A DNA stretch of 64,000 nucleotides, from positions 62,001 to 126,000 of the forward strand of contig BCJC01000002.1 in assembly GCA_001600175.1 (NCBI GenBank), read 5' to 3'. The notes under the pieces are model-generated. The model saw only the letters and a list, made by a program, of their open reading frames with translations, was not told the origin of the DNA and did no database searches. Source of the stretch: Erythrobasidium yunnanense (lineage: Eukaryota > Basidiomycota > Cystobasidiomycetes > Erythrobasidiales > Erythrobasidiaceae). This document shows, piece after piece, positions 1 through 10,274 of the stretch (positions within the stretch are counted from its first letter, which is position 1; every line of letters starts with the position of its first letter). Made by a program: the position numbers and the translations under genes.

Positions 1-1168
1 CGTTCGCGCATGGCGAGAGACTCCGAATTCAGCACGAATGACCATGAAAGAGGTCTCTTCAGTCTGGCTGGTCGAAAGATAAGAGGAGCGCTAGTCGCAC
101 AATTCGCTGCACGAGAAGGAAAGGAATTTGCAGACGCTGTGGAACTCATCTACCCTTATGTAGATGGAGTAGATCTCAATTGCGGATGGTAAGCAAAGCG
201 AAACAGCCAGTGCGAAGGTCAGCTAAGAAACCTCACAGTCCACAAGGATGGGCATACAAAGGTCGGCTTCTATCGCTGATACACGCTCAGAAGACTCATG
301 TATATTCACAGAGGAGATCGGCTCCTATCTGCTGCGACAGCCGCACCTTGTTCAGGACATGATCAGGAGTGCTCGAGCAAGAACATCCTCAGACTACTGT
401 ATCAGCATCAAGATACGGCTAGATAAGGATCAGAAGTGAGTCTTTCCCTTTCCCTTACGCTGCTGGTCTGACTGCTGCTATTAGGCTCACTTCCCAGCTT
501 ATCGACACCGCTGTTCAAGCTGGCGCTTCCTATATCACCGTTCATGGCCGTACGCGGCACCAGAAGGACACTGAACCGGTCAATCTAAAGGGCATCAAGT
601 TTGCGAGGGAAGAAGCCAAGGGAAGGGTTCCCATCGTGGGCAACGGCGATATATTCACCTACGAAGATAGCGAAAACATGAGGAAGGTCACAGGCGTCAA
701 CTCTGTGATGTCAGCTAGAGGTCTGCTCGAGAATCCGGTATGTGGGTAGCATTCTCTTTGTGGTGCATGAGCTGATTAAACAAGCTAAGGCCTTATTCGA
801 TGGCTATGCAAGAACTCCGTTGGACACAATAGAGGTAGGTGCAACATCACATTAAGCATGTGGACGAGGCTAAAGCACTTCTGAGCAGAACTTCTTGGAT
901 ATCTCTACCTCAGTTGGTCTGATCTATCCTTTATTCCACCGTCACATGGCCTACATGCTCGAGAAGCACTTCGTTGACAAGGCAGGCAAGTCGATGCATA
1001 GCATACGTCTTGGAATTGTAAGCTGACTTCTTCCTATTTGCAGAACGAACGCATTTCAATTCACTTCAGTCTCATGCAGCGGTGATGGACTGGTGCGACA
1101 CATTCCTTGACAAGCGAAGAGCGGAAGATGCCAGCGCGGTGCATACGCAACTGCAGGCGCCGAGCTAG
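1..1168 (+). CDS. DUS4: tRNA-dihydrouridine synthase, DUS4 type (5' end outside window)
   Basis: This enzyme reduces uridine to dihydrouridine in the D-loop of tRNA using FMN and NAD(P)H. The DUS4 group acts on positions 20a/20b. Visible pieces, joined over about five short introns, are the start of the substrate motif VDLNCG near 165-185, a TIM-barrel strand ending in TVHGRTRHQ near 535-560, the phosphate-binding stretch IVGNGDI near 630-655 and SARGLLENP near 715-735. The C-terminal helical part (FHRHMAYMLEK, FNSLQSHAAVMDW) resembles human DUS4L more than DUS1, DUS2 or DUS3. The stop is TAG at 1166-1168. The N-terminal FMN-binding part lies left of the window, so the Met at position 10 is not the start. 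A short intron follows HER near position 50 and joins it to ALVAQF. Confidence 0.85.
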
Positions 1169-1330
1169 CGCTCGCAGCAAGCGACTGCTTCAACGAAGAT
1201 CATACATATACGTTCAAGCTTGAGCAACCCACTACAACCGTACTGCATAACAGACTGCCAACAAGGAATCCATACTTCAAGTCAGCAAAGCTCCCTGCGA
1301 TCTCAGTCACGCAAGCTGTCCATGGTAAGA

Positions 1331-4300
1331 CTACCAAGCGGGAGGTGGTGCTGAGACAGCATACCTAGATGGGGCAACATATCTGTCAGCAGAAAGCACT
1401 TTGCGATAGGAGCAGCCAAGCTCACCCTTTGGTTTCACCGAGACCTTCGGCAATCTCAACACGAATATCGAATTTGAGGGACGTATCAGGCTGCATCTCG
1501 GCAATACAGTAGTTGCGACGACCTTGTGTGACATTCAATGTAGACTCAGTAATAGTTGAATATGAGCGAAACCTCTCGACTCACCCAAAAAGCAAGGGTT
1601 CTTGAGCTTCTTGCCATCTGTATCTTCGTGGAACATCTCTACCATGTTCTCGTCAATGTTCTCGTGATGAAGAGTCTTGTGTGTCTTGTTGAGCTTTCCT
1701 TGTAGGCCGATGACTGCAGTACAATTTTATCAGTCCAATAGGCCAATTTCTACTTGCGATGACCGGCTTACCTGCCATAGGAGGCGGTGTGTTGACAATA
1801 GCGGACGAAATGACGTTCAGCATGTAGCTTGGGTCTCTCTCAGGCGGGTAGCCTCTCTTGTCGAAGATTCGGCCAACAGCAGCCAGGTGCACATCGCCGG
1901 ACAAGAAGCTTATACGAGTTCGGGTCTCGATGGCAATTTTGCGGCACTCGAGGAGCAGCCAATTACGCTCTACTTTGTGCGTCTTTGCGGTCCAGTGGTC
2001 CTGAGGAAGCAGGTCAGTATAGCTTGGAGAGACTGGATTAGGTGAGTCTCGGCTAACATTTAGATCATCAAGCAGTTCAGCATCCTTGTTGAAGCGGTTG
2101 ACTAGGCCAGAGAAGCCGGCTACACCGCTCTTGCCCAACAGGATAAGGGGATTCAACTTGCTGGCTGTACAGTCGCAAGCTCAGATCAGCCTAAGAAATG
2201 CCTTACAGCTGAACGAAGACTTATAGGAATTCTTCAGCCCATACCATTCGAGGGTAAAGAATGGGCTGGAGTACAAGCCATTAGCTGCTGCTCTTTGCTA
2301 AGTGTAAGGGCCGATTACCACTCCAAGCTGTATCACGATATGATTGACATGTGGCGGAATATTTCGCAAGGCCTTGAAGACTCGTTCGTATGTGAAGGAG
2401 GAGACGACTTGGGTCTTCCTTCGCTCTGTGCGACAATCGAGCAGGAGCATGCGCACGTCCGGGCCGAGCCTATTGCAGGACGATCAGCAATAAGCATGGC
2501 CATCTCTGCTGGCCGAGACTCACCAGGTCAGGAAGTTGTGCGCGTTCTAATTGCAGCCACGTCAGCCTTGATTCAGTAAACAAAGCCAAAGGCAAGCTCA
2601 CGAATGGCACGTAGGGTCCTGGTCCTCCTGCAACGTTCATAGCTTTGTAAGCGCTGTACAGTACCTTAATAAGCATGACTACCTACCCCAGATAAGCGAC
2701 TTGTTTGAGTGGGGGACATTGTTGATACCGGAGCCGTCCACTTCGTCGACAATGAACAGCTGGAAGAGCTGGTAGAAGAAGATGCCTCTTGAGCCACTGT
2801 TGTAATAGACCTCGGTTAGCTAGAGAAGGATGTTCTTCTAATCTTAGTATTCTCACATATGCGAGAACACTGGACTCGTCTGTAAATCATCGGGATAGGA
2901 GCCAAACCCCTGATCGAGAATGTGTCTGGTCAGCCCCAAGTACGTGAAACTAGAGAGGTATACGCACATCAACTGTGGACAAACAAAGGTTGATCTGCTC
3001 ATCAGCACATCTCAGAAACCGACTTTTGACTTGGCTTACTGAGACTGCAGAAAATTCATTAGCTCATGCATGTGGATACATGTCTCAAGCTCACTCATGG
3101 TCATCCAGCATGTTGATCATCGGTATACACGCTATCGCTCGACCGAAAGCTCCATTTCTGAACCATTTAGTCTGTAGATGTATAGAGTCCGTGTTAGCAT
3201 GAGCATGGGATACCTTAAAAGCAAGATATGCACGCACGTAGTGATTGAACAGGAACCTGTCTATTGCGAAACGCATCTCAGGGGTGAGTCCAGCTGCGAT
3301 CTTGACTTTATCATCGCTTTCCTCCATCCAGGGGACGAGTTCCGGTTCTTTCGCCATGGCATCGCAGTAGATCTGATCACCTCCTCCCACAAGAGCATGT
3401 ATGGGTTTCTCCGAATGTTTCTTGAGTACGTCGTTCCAGAGTGGATCGGGACCGTTGAACTTCTCTGTATCTACTCCAGCTGAGAAGCCATTACAGCTAT
3501 GCCCGACCCAGCGCATGTTCTGATTCGCGCCTGGGACCCAGAAGCAGATCTCTCTTCCGCCATTCAAGCTGTAGTAGACTGGCATCTCGGCTTCACCAAG
3601 CGGAATCTCAATTTTGAAGCGCCAGAAGGAGTTTCCTCCTGTTAAGCTGTGGTAGCTCCAGATCTTCTGCCCGTCCAGCCGCAACCGCTGCTCCCCTCCG
3701 CCCTGAGCATATTGGCCGCTCTGATTAGAAGAGAGGGAGACGCCTTGCTGGAAGGACTGTTCCAAGCTTCTCTGCTGTTGATAGCGGATGAAGAGATGCG
3801 GTGTCGTGCTGTATATTTATCGCAGTCAGTCACGTGGGACTTGGCAGGAACGAGGTACGCACCTGTAGTCGCTGCCTGTGTCTGCTGTTACGACGAGCGC
3901 AAAGGCGTGGTAGATGCCATTCTCGACTGTATCGTATCGCAGCATCGGACCGCACTGTAGCTGGAGGTGGGGATTCATGCGAAGCTGTCTGCAAAACAGA
4001 ACATGCCGATTGAGCTGAAGGCCGTAGCAGCATATATGTATGACTCACCTTGCAGCTTCCGTTCCTTTAGGCGGGCCAGCGCTGCCATGCGATCCTTGCA
4101 GGCCAGTAGCTAGAAATCGATACCGACAGAATGCGTTAGCATCGCGTTCTTCTGAGGATCCATCAGTAATAGATGAGACCCAAACTGACTGCCTTCCTGC
4201 ATGCTTCCTGGGATTTGGCCATCTGCGACAGCAGGAGGCGGTCGATACCCTTGCTCCTGATAGCCCGAGAGCTGGTCCTGCTGCTCTGGGACTTGGATAG

Positions 4301-4489
4301 TCTGGCGAACATAATCATCGTCGACAGCTTCCAGAGGCTGCGTATCAGGGTAGTGCTGAGGATGTTGCGCCGCTGCTCGAAACTCTCGATCCGCTTGAAA
4401 GCGAGCTTCCCAGCCTAATATCCCACAGCCATACTCAGCTCGGCCTTCTGCTATTCTGTATGGTGCTCATATTCACCTGGATTGTCCAT
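1331..4489 (-). CDS. PhoD-like (alkaline phosphatase D family) metallophosphatase
   Basis: A long fungal PhoD-like phosphatase. The start is the ATG at 4487-4489, whose four codons (MDNP) splice to WEARFQADREFRAAA. An N-terminal Gln/Pro-rich part is followed by a beta-rich domain with NAFCRYRFLATGLQG. The metallophosphatase core follows: WVGHSCNGFSAG, HALVGGGDQIYCDA, RFLFNHYVRAYL and the histidine-bearing FLSGDVHLAAVG. The D-Q-Y and GDVH motifs match the metal-binding shape of the PhoD superfamily. The last exon begins at 1364 and ends with the TAG at 1331-1333. It completes a C-terminus ending GYAVSAPPPAW. Ignoring that last intron would give a false TGA at 1422-1424. Fungal relatives are large and mostly uncharacterised, so the substrate is unknown. 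It lies head-to-tail downstream of PCT1 and converges on DUS4. Confidence 0.85.
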
Positions 4490-4701
4490 GTCTGTAGGTC
4501 GCGGTGTTGTGCTGTTTCAAAAGACGTCAATTCGATAAATGCTTGGCATCGGTATTCTCGGCCAAAAACAGATGATCTAGAAATACGCTCTATGTTGCTG
4601 ATACACAAGCAATGGGACAGTACATGAAATGTCTGGCGATATATGCCGCCTGTCGGGCTTCTTCCGGACTTCCTACGTACTACTTCTGCATGTTATTTCC
4701 C

Positions 4702-6516
4702 TCAAATTTCTCGCGATCTGTTTGAGCCCATCTCACTAGGAGGATTAGAGCATAGCTCTGGATGTCCGATCTTGAGTAGCTTCTTGTCGTAGCTGGGAGA
4801 ACGACAAAGTGTTTTCAGCCGATTTTCAGAGTAATATAGCTAGAACAGCACTCACGCTCCCTCTCTGTATTCCTCCACTATCCTCTGCAGAAGTTCTGAT
4901 GTAGAGACGCCATCTGTACGCCTTGTAGGCAGGAATTTGCCAAGGTCCTTCACGAAGCGGTAGATATCGCTCTGTCCAGCTATGCTGCCTTCGTACGGCG
5001 CTTCGTCGTGTGCGACGTAGTCTACAGCATGTAGATCGAGGAACGCTTGGTCGATCACCCAAGGCGCATCTTCCACGACCTGTCACCAAGGCAAGAATGT
5101 GTCAGTGCACAGTCTGCGGCAGGATGAGCAGAGAGGTTGGGACGCACCTCATCGACCCAGCGGCAGTTTCGCACACTCTCATAACGCTCAGCCGATGTCA
5201 TGACTGGATTTGCTTTGTGTGCGCGGACAAGCTCATCCGAACATACTCCCACTATCAGATGCACAGTAGGGAAGGCTAGCTTGGCTTGCCGTAACGCGAG
5301 TGCATGTCCATAGTGGAACTAAACAAGCAGATGTTAGCTGTCCGATACCCACTCATGCGTTCATTACGGCGCCCACCAGATCGTACACTCCGTCCGCATA
5401 TATCCTGACCGGTCTGTCCGTCGGTGCTGGGTTGATCCTATAGTTCCTCGTCACTCCATCTGCTCCTGCACCATCAATAGCTTGTTGGAAGCTCTCTTGC
5501 AGATCCAGCGCGCTCATTTTCGCCAAGAACCCTCGAGGTGCAGGATGATGCACCGCTTCCGAAGCCACACTACTGACTGAGTTCATAGAAGGTTGCTGAA
5601 CTTTGATAGGAGGTCTTGATGGACTGGTAGCTGTATGAGCAGAGATTGAGCTTGGGGAAATATGTCGAGGATGTTCAGGCGCATGAGGGATGTGAGGCGC
5701 AGGTGATTCTGGAATACCAAGTGGAAGAGTACGATCGCCAGAGTAGGACTTGATGGAATCTATCGACATTGACGAGGAAGAAGGCATGTTCTGTAGACGA
5801 GAGCTTCGGGCAGCTAAGCCGTCATAGTACGCTCGACTATTCCCTCCGTTCGCTGCACTTGACTCTCCTCCTGCATTCGGTGTAGTAATAGAAGCTTCAG
5901 AGCCGGTCTGTGCGTGAGAAGCTGCGTGCGCGTGCCCTCTTCTCGACGAGATAGGTGCAGAACTGACGTCGCCGTCGTCTTTCGAGAGAAAGCCAGATTT
6001 CAGCTAAAGTAGATATGTAGGAGATGAACCAACTCACACTTGCTTGCTGTGGATTCGTTGCCATCTGTTGCAGGACTGTCTACAATCATTGGGGATTGAC
6101 GTCTGGCTCGAGCTGCAACTGACGGGGAAGTAGCTGGAGCGGCCGCAGTACTTGATGTTGTACTAGGATGAGCAAAGACGTTCTGTGTAGCTGCGTCTAG
6201 GTTTGTGGTAACAGGAGCCGTTTCTGAGGATTCTCCCGCCGTTCCAGGAGCATTCAGCATGCTCCCTGCCATCCGGCTTGATGTAGGAGCTGTGATGGAT
6301 CCTGTATCTGTATCATCGCCAGCACCAGCTTCTGTAGTCTCGCCGTTGCTTTCTTCAGACGCTTCTCGCGATCTGCTTGAATCTCCAGCTGGAAACATGG
6401 CAATAGCTTCAGCTTGAAATCTAGATGACTCCGGTATGTTACGCACGCTGCGATGGATTCTTGCGTCGTCGCTTCGTCGTCGTCGCTGCTGCTGCAGGCG
6501 CTCCAGCACGGCTCAT
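4702..6516 (-). CDS. PCT1: Choline-phosphate cytidylyltransferase (CCT)
   Basis: This is the rate-limiting enzyme of the Kennedy pathway: CTP + phosphocholine -> CDP-choline + PPi. The cytidylyltransferase fold is clear: [11 protein letters not shown], then (after an intron) [13 protein letters not shown] with the HxGH nucleotidyl-transfer motif, [24 protein letters not shown]-like [19 protein letters not shown], and the signature [14 protein letters not shown]. The N-terminal 250 or so residues are low-complexity Ser/Pro/Thr-rich. I chose the ATG at 6514-6516 because it gives a basic [10 protein letters not shown] segment that could be a nuclear localisation signal; the alternative at 6509 is in another frame of the same exon. 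The last exon ends in TGA 4702-4704 after about 30 residues. The C-terminal amphipathic membrane-sensing helix seen in yeast and mammalian CCT is not visible. Confidence 0.88.
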
Positions 6517-7119
6517 TGTAGAGGACAATTTACACGAAGATAGGGGAGAGACAAGACCGAAAGGGGAAGCTGAAGAGCAGAAACTAATGTATTGACTGAA
6601 GCTTTTGTAGGTGTAGGAAGATCAGAATGGACAGCTATCTCATCAGCGGATTAGAAGGAACTCTTCATCCAGATCAGCTTTCCAATGATAGAGATATATG
6701 GGTAAAGGAATAGTTGCATTGTGACTAGCACAGCATTCTAAGGTATGTCTCTACGACGTTACAGGGGTTACCTTTGGCTTGAAAGCCTAAAGCATTTTCA
6801 GCCTTCTATCTAAGAAGCTGCTACTGATTTTCCCGGTATAAAGTTACATAAGATATCCCTGCCTGAACTGTTCCCACTGCGTAGAAAGAACATATCATGC
6901 TAAACGACTTCTAGCTTTTGCCCAGTGTTGCTACATAAGATCTTGAAGAGACCGGAGGGGAAGGTGTGAGAAGGAAAAGATGGTGACGGGTGGAAGAGAA
7001 GGTGAATAGAAGAGATGAAGGTGATAGCTTTCGTACGAAAGCATTTTTGAAATGGATCGAGTTGTCGAAAAACGGTGCTTCGGGTCTCCAGCTGGAGCAG
7101 CAACACTCCATCTTGCCAT
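6517..7119. other. Intergenic: PCT1 5' flank and 3' flank of the first DPBB gene
   Basis: About 600 bases with no convincing coding frame on either strand. It should contain the PCT1 promoter and leader and the 3' UTR of the secreted protein gene. I see no repeat, RNA gene or strong motif. Confidence 0.6.
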
Positions 7120-7626
7120 TTAGACGTAGCTCCATTCAATGTTCAATACTCCGGTATCGAGGGAACCTAAGCTTTGGAAGGCTCCGACTGAGAGATCAAT
7201 GTTGCCATATCCACATCCAGGGCAGGTGCTGGAAGGAGAGGAAGGCCGTCAGTCTTGGTCTTCGATGACTAAAAGTTACGATCCAACTTACTCCATGACT
7301 TTGGCAGTGATGGTCTTGCCGTTCTTCTTGTTCTTGATACGAACGCTCTGTCCGCACTTTCGGGACTGCTTGGTGTTCATAGCGACGACCTTGGAGCCAT
7401 CACTGGAAGCATATGAAGCATGAGTAGGGTTTCATGATAGATGGCATATTGTAGCTCACCCGACTTTGGAACCGCAGGAACCAGCGTTACCGTTCTGACG
7501 GTACCAGGTAGCCTTGCCAGAGTAGCTTCCACGTTCGACGAGATCACGCTCAGCTACTTCTACGGGAGCAGCGGCGACGGCAGCAACTGCAGCGAAGGCA
7601 GTGAGGATGGTAGTGAATGAGACCAT
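7120..7626 (-). CDS. Small secreted RlpA-like double-psi beta-barrel protein (copy 1)
   Basis: A roughly 127-residue secreted protein in three exons. It starts with a signal peptide (MVSFTTILTAFAAVAAVAAA) and a short pro-region ending near residue 31 with LVERGSY. The mature domain carries SGKATWYRQNGNAGSCG, VVAMNTKQ, CGQSVRIKNKKNGKTITA, TCPGCGYGNIDLSVGAF and a C-terminal LNIEWSYV. This is the double-psi beta-barrel (barwin/RlpA/expansin-like) fold, with six cysteines and an aspartate in the DLS motif. Fungal members are abundant extracellular proteins of uncertain activity; no enzyme function should be assumed. The stop is TAA at 7120-7122. It is a tandem paralogue of the gene at 8512-9047 and shares its TATA box layout. 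Confidence 0.9.
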
Positions 7627-8511
7627 GATGGTAAAAGCTTCTGAATGGTTGTTTAAGGGTTTGTGTTTGAGAAGTGCAGTAAGGATGAGGATGGAGAGGA
7701 AAGGAAAGAGAAGAAGGATGGATGGGATCTCTTATTTATACGTGAGGATCAGCAGTACAATTCAACGGATTCCCATAGCATAATCAGATCAGGGACATGT
7801 AACTGGATTTCGTCCCCCTCCACCACGCGGACCAGACTCGGGAAGAGTAGCAAGACAGTGACATTGTTACGATGGATCTTCCAATCTCCCCTCCATACGG
7901 TATGACCAATTGTTTGTTTGCAGATGCTTCATCTCTTCAGTTCGGCGGAAGGAAAACGGGGGTCTTGCCGTAAGAGATTTTAGGGGTGCCTTGCTCCACA
8001 AGATAGCGATTTTTATGGGTACACGGCAACTTCGGCTGTACCTTGCAATTATGTAAAGCAGGGCAGTGACAGACGGTAACAAGGTGTGTACTCGGGAAAG
8101 CAAGGTCTTTTGGACCGGAAGCCAATGAAGCGAGGAACGACCACGAAAGAGAAAGTGTATCTGATTGTGCAGAAGAAGAAAGCATCTAGAATGCAGATGG
8201 GAAGTGACTAGTACTTCTAAACGATACAAGGACCCATCCTGGTTCCAGTGACCCTGACTGAAGGTACTGCCGCCATATCTGCTGAAGCTGAAAGAGAAAG
8301 AACGAATGTGTTGTGCTAGATACCCCTATTGAACCCTGCTGTTGATGCTACATGAAGAAGAAGATCCTGCTTCATTGACCGCTGGCGGCCGATGAAGGAA
8401 TACGCGATGAAATGGAAGAGAAAGAAACGAGAAATGCCGTCTATCGATGGCGTTTTTGCATGAGTGAACGAGAGTGCGGTGCAAGTGCTGAAAGCTGTCG
8501 AAGGACAACGC
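7627..8511. other. Intergenic between the two secreted-protein genes
   Basis: It contains the TATA box and upstream region of copy 1 and the 3' UTR of copy 2. Short open frames of 60-120 codons occur on both strands but show no family resemblance and no mirrored conservation. No other feature is seen. Confidence 0.5.
7733..7740 (-). promoter_or_regulatory. TATA box of DPBB gene copy 1
   Basis: TATAAATA read on the minus strand, preceded by ACG, about 107-114 bases upstream of the ATG at 7626. The same 11-base string ACGTATAAATA lies at nearly the same distance from the start of the paralogue, which argues that it is a real core promoter. Confidence 0.7.
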
Positions 8512-9047
8512 TTAAACGAAGTACCATTCTGAGGAGGAAAGGTCAGGCACGGAAACTAATCATGTGAAGCACGAATAAGAGCTTACCGATTGGAAGGACA
8601 CCTGTATCCAAGTTCCCGATGCTCTTGAACGTACCAGTGCTCAAGTCGAGAGAGCCGTACGAGCATCCAGGGCAGAGGTCTGCTACCGTAGCGGTGACGG
8701 ACTTTCCGTTGGACTTGTTGGTGATCTTGACTTGCTTTCCGCAGTGACCGTTGCCCATTGGCTCGTTCATGGCGACGATGAGAGCGCTATCGGGGCTGGA
8801 GGAGCATGTTAGACTAGTCTGTGCTTACTGTTCGATGGGAGCTTACTTGTAGTTTCCACAGCTTCCTGCGTTGCCATTCTGAGCTGAAGAGAGATAGGCA
8901 TAAGCTACTGTAGATGCTGTACGTCATAGGAGTAGACCTACTGTACCAGGTAGCCTGGCCGGAGTATCCACCGCGCTCGTTGAGGGGAGCAGCAGCGACG
9001 AAGGTAGCAGCAGCAAGAGCTGAGACGATGGCAGTGAATGAAACCAT
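8512..9047 (-). CDS. Small secreted RlpA-like double-psi beta-barrel protein (copy 2)
   Basis: Tandem paralogue of the gene at 7120-7626. It has a signal peptide (MVSFTAIVSALAAATFVAAA) and a short Asn-Glu-Arg-Gly pro-segment. The mature part reads SGQATWYTQNGNAGSCGNY, then LIVAMNEPMGNGHCG, KVTI-like KQVKITNKSNGKSV, LCPGCSYGSLDLSTGTF and PIEWYFV. Four exons are supported by alignment to copy 1: introns fall after WY(T), after the GSCGNY exon, and before the last exon (PIEWYFV, stop TAA at 8512-8514). Without the last splice the frame would end in an unrelated tail. Compared with copy 1 it has a shorter pro-region and an extra GNGHC insertion. It is probably extracellular or wall-associated. 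Confidence 0.9.
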
Positions 9048-10274
9048 TGTGATGAATGTAAGGAAGTGTCGATCTAGAATGAAGTATATGAACTGGATGG
9101 ACAGTAGACTTTATGGATGGAAGAAAGAAAACGAGAGAAAGGAGCAAGTGTGGGCTGTATTTATACGTCGAAGCGCTGAAACGTTGCCCTCAACCGCAGC
9201 TGGGAGGGACAAGTAACCAGTAGCTGCGCGACGAGGGAAATGCCAGAGGAAAGTCAGCGGTCAGTGACTTCAACGCTCCAGCTTTCAGGATTTTCCAGAG
9301 GTCTAGTAAGAGTTTTATAACCTAGGACATGCATCTACGCAGCATTTTGACCTCGGAAGAAGGTAGAGAGTCACTGGAGAGTGTGGCGCCGACGTGTAAA
9401 TGACCTTCATCAGAGCAAGGAATGCGGACCTCTAGAGCGCGTTAGTGTTATCAGTGATGTCTGCGAACATTACGCAGCTTTCGGTTCTGAATTGCGGACG
9501 ATCTGGCCCGGAAAGAAGATAGGGTCGACCACCCAAAAATTCTGAGAGTGACCTCCCCATCCGGCTGAAAAAGATGAAAGAGGGAAGAGACCTCTGAAAT
9601 CTCTGAAAAGGACATGGGCATTGCGATGAGGGTTGTGGGATGGCATAGCCAGCTCAACATAAGTCATTCGTTGATGGATCTGCAGTCCCCGGGTGATCCA
9701 GCTTGAGCAGGCGTAAAAGAATGCTCGTCGAAGAGAGCAAGAACAGAAGCATGATAGAGGTGGTGTCTACCAAGGCTGACGGTATGCGAACAAGCTTGAG
9801 AAGCTCGAGGGAGTGTTTCGATCCAAGCAAGAAAGTCCAGGCACGATTATGGAAGATCCGATTCTTTTGGTATTCACCTACAACATCCATGTAACAGCTC
9901 GTCTCCTTCCCGTGTAAATCGTATATAACAAGATGTAAGACTGAAGGAAAAGCAACTAATAAAACATGAAAAAAGGAAAGAAAGCTGGAAAGGAAAATCA
10001 TGCATGCTGAAAAAACAGTGTACGGATGTGACGAGTTTGCGAGCAATAGACAGATTGCTTGTCCGCTGCTGTTGCTGCTTCCCGATCGCTCTAGCATGAT
10101 GTGTCGTGAAAGTTGCTGTGTTTCGTTATTGGATCGTATCGGAGAAGAAAGAAGGTGAGAACAGATGAAACAGACGGAAAGAAAGAAGAAGAAAGAGGCC
10201 AAAAGGTGAAGAAGGAAAGCTACAGGGGTCTTGGGCCATGACTGATTATCCATTTGCGATCACCGCTCGGTCGC
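9048..10274. other. Intergenic: DPBB copy 2 promoter and CDC24 3' flank
   Basis: About 1.2 kb. The left part holds the copy 2 TATA box and leader. The right part (about 9650-10270) is pyrimidine-rich on the minus strand and contains an uninterrupted 199-codon minus-strand frame beginning 22 bases after the CDC24 stop. Its product is hydrophobic but of low complexity (FFFFLSVCF, LSSFLSFF), as expected from a T/C-rich 3' UTR. I do not call it a gene. Confidence 0.5.
9158..9165 (-). promoter_or_regulatory. TATA box of DPBB gene copy 2
   Basis: TATAAATA on the minus strand inside the same ACGTATAAATA string as copy 1, 111-118 bases upstream of the ATG at 9047. Conserved spacing and sequence between paralogues, against diverged surroundings, support function. 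Confidence 0.7.

Noticed and set aside
1677-2045. 122-codon plus-strand frame
   Set aside because: It lies wholly antisense to a conserved PhoD exon with clear family motifs; its product has no domain character.
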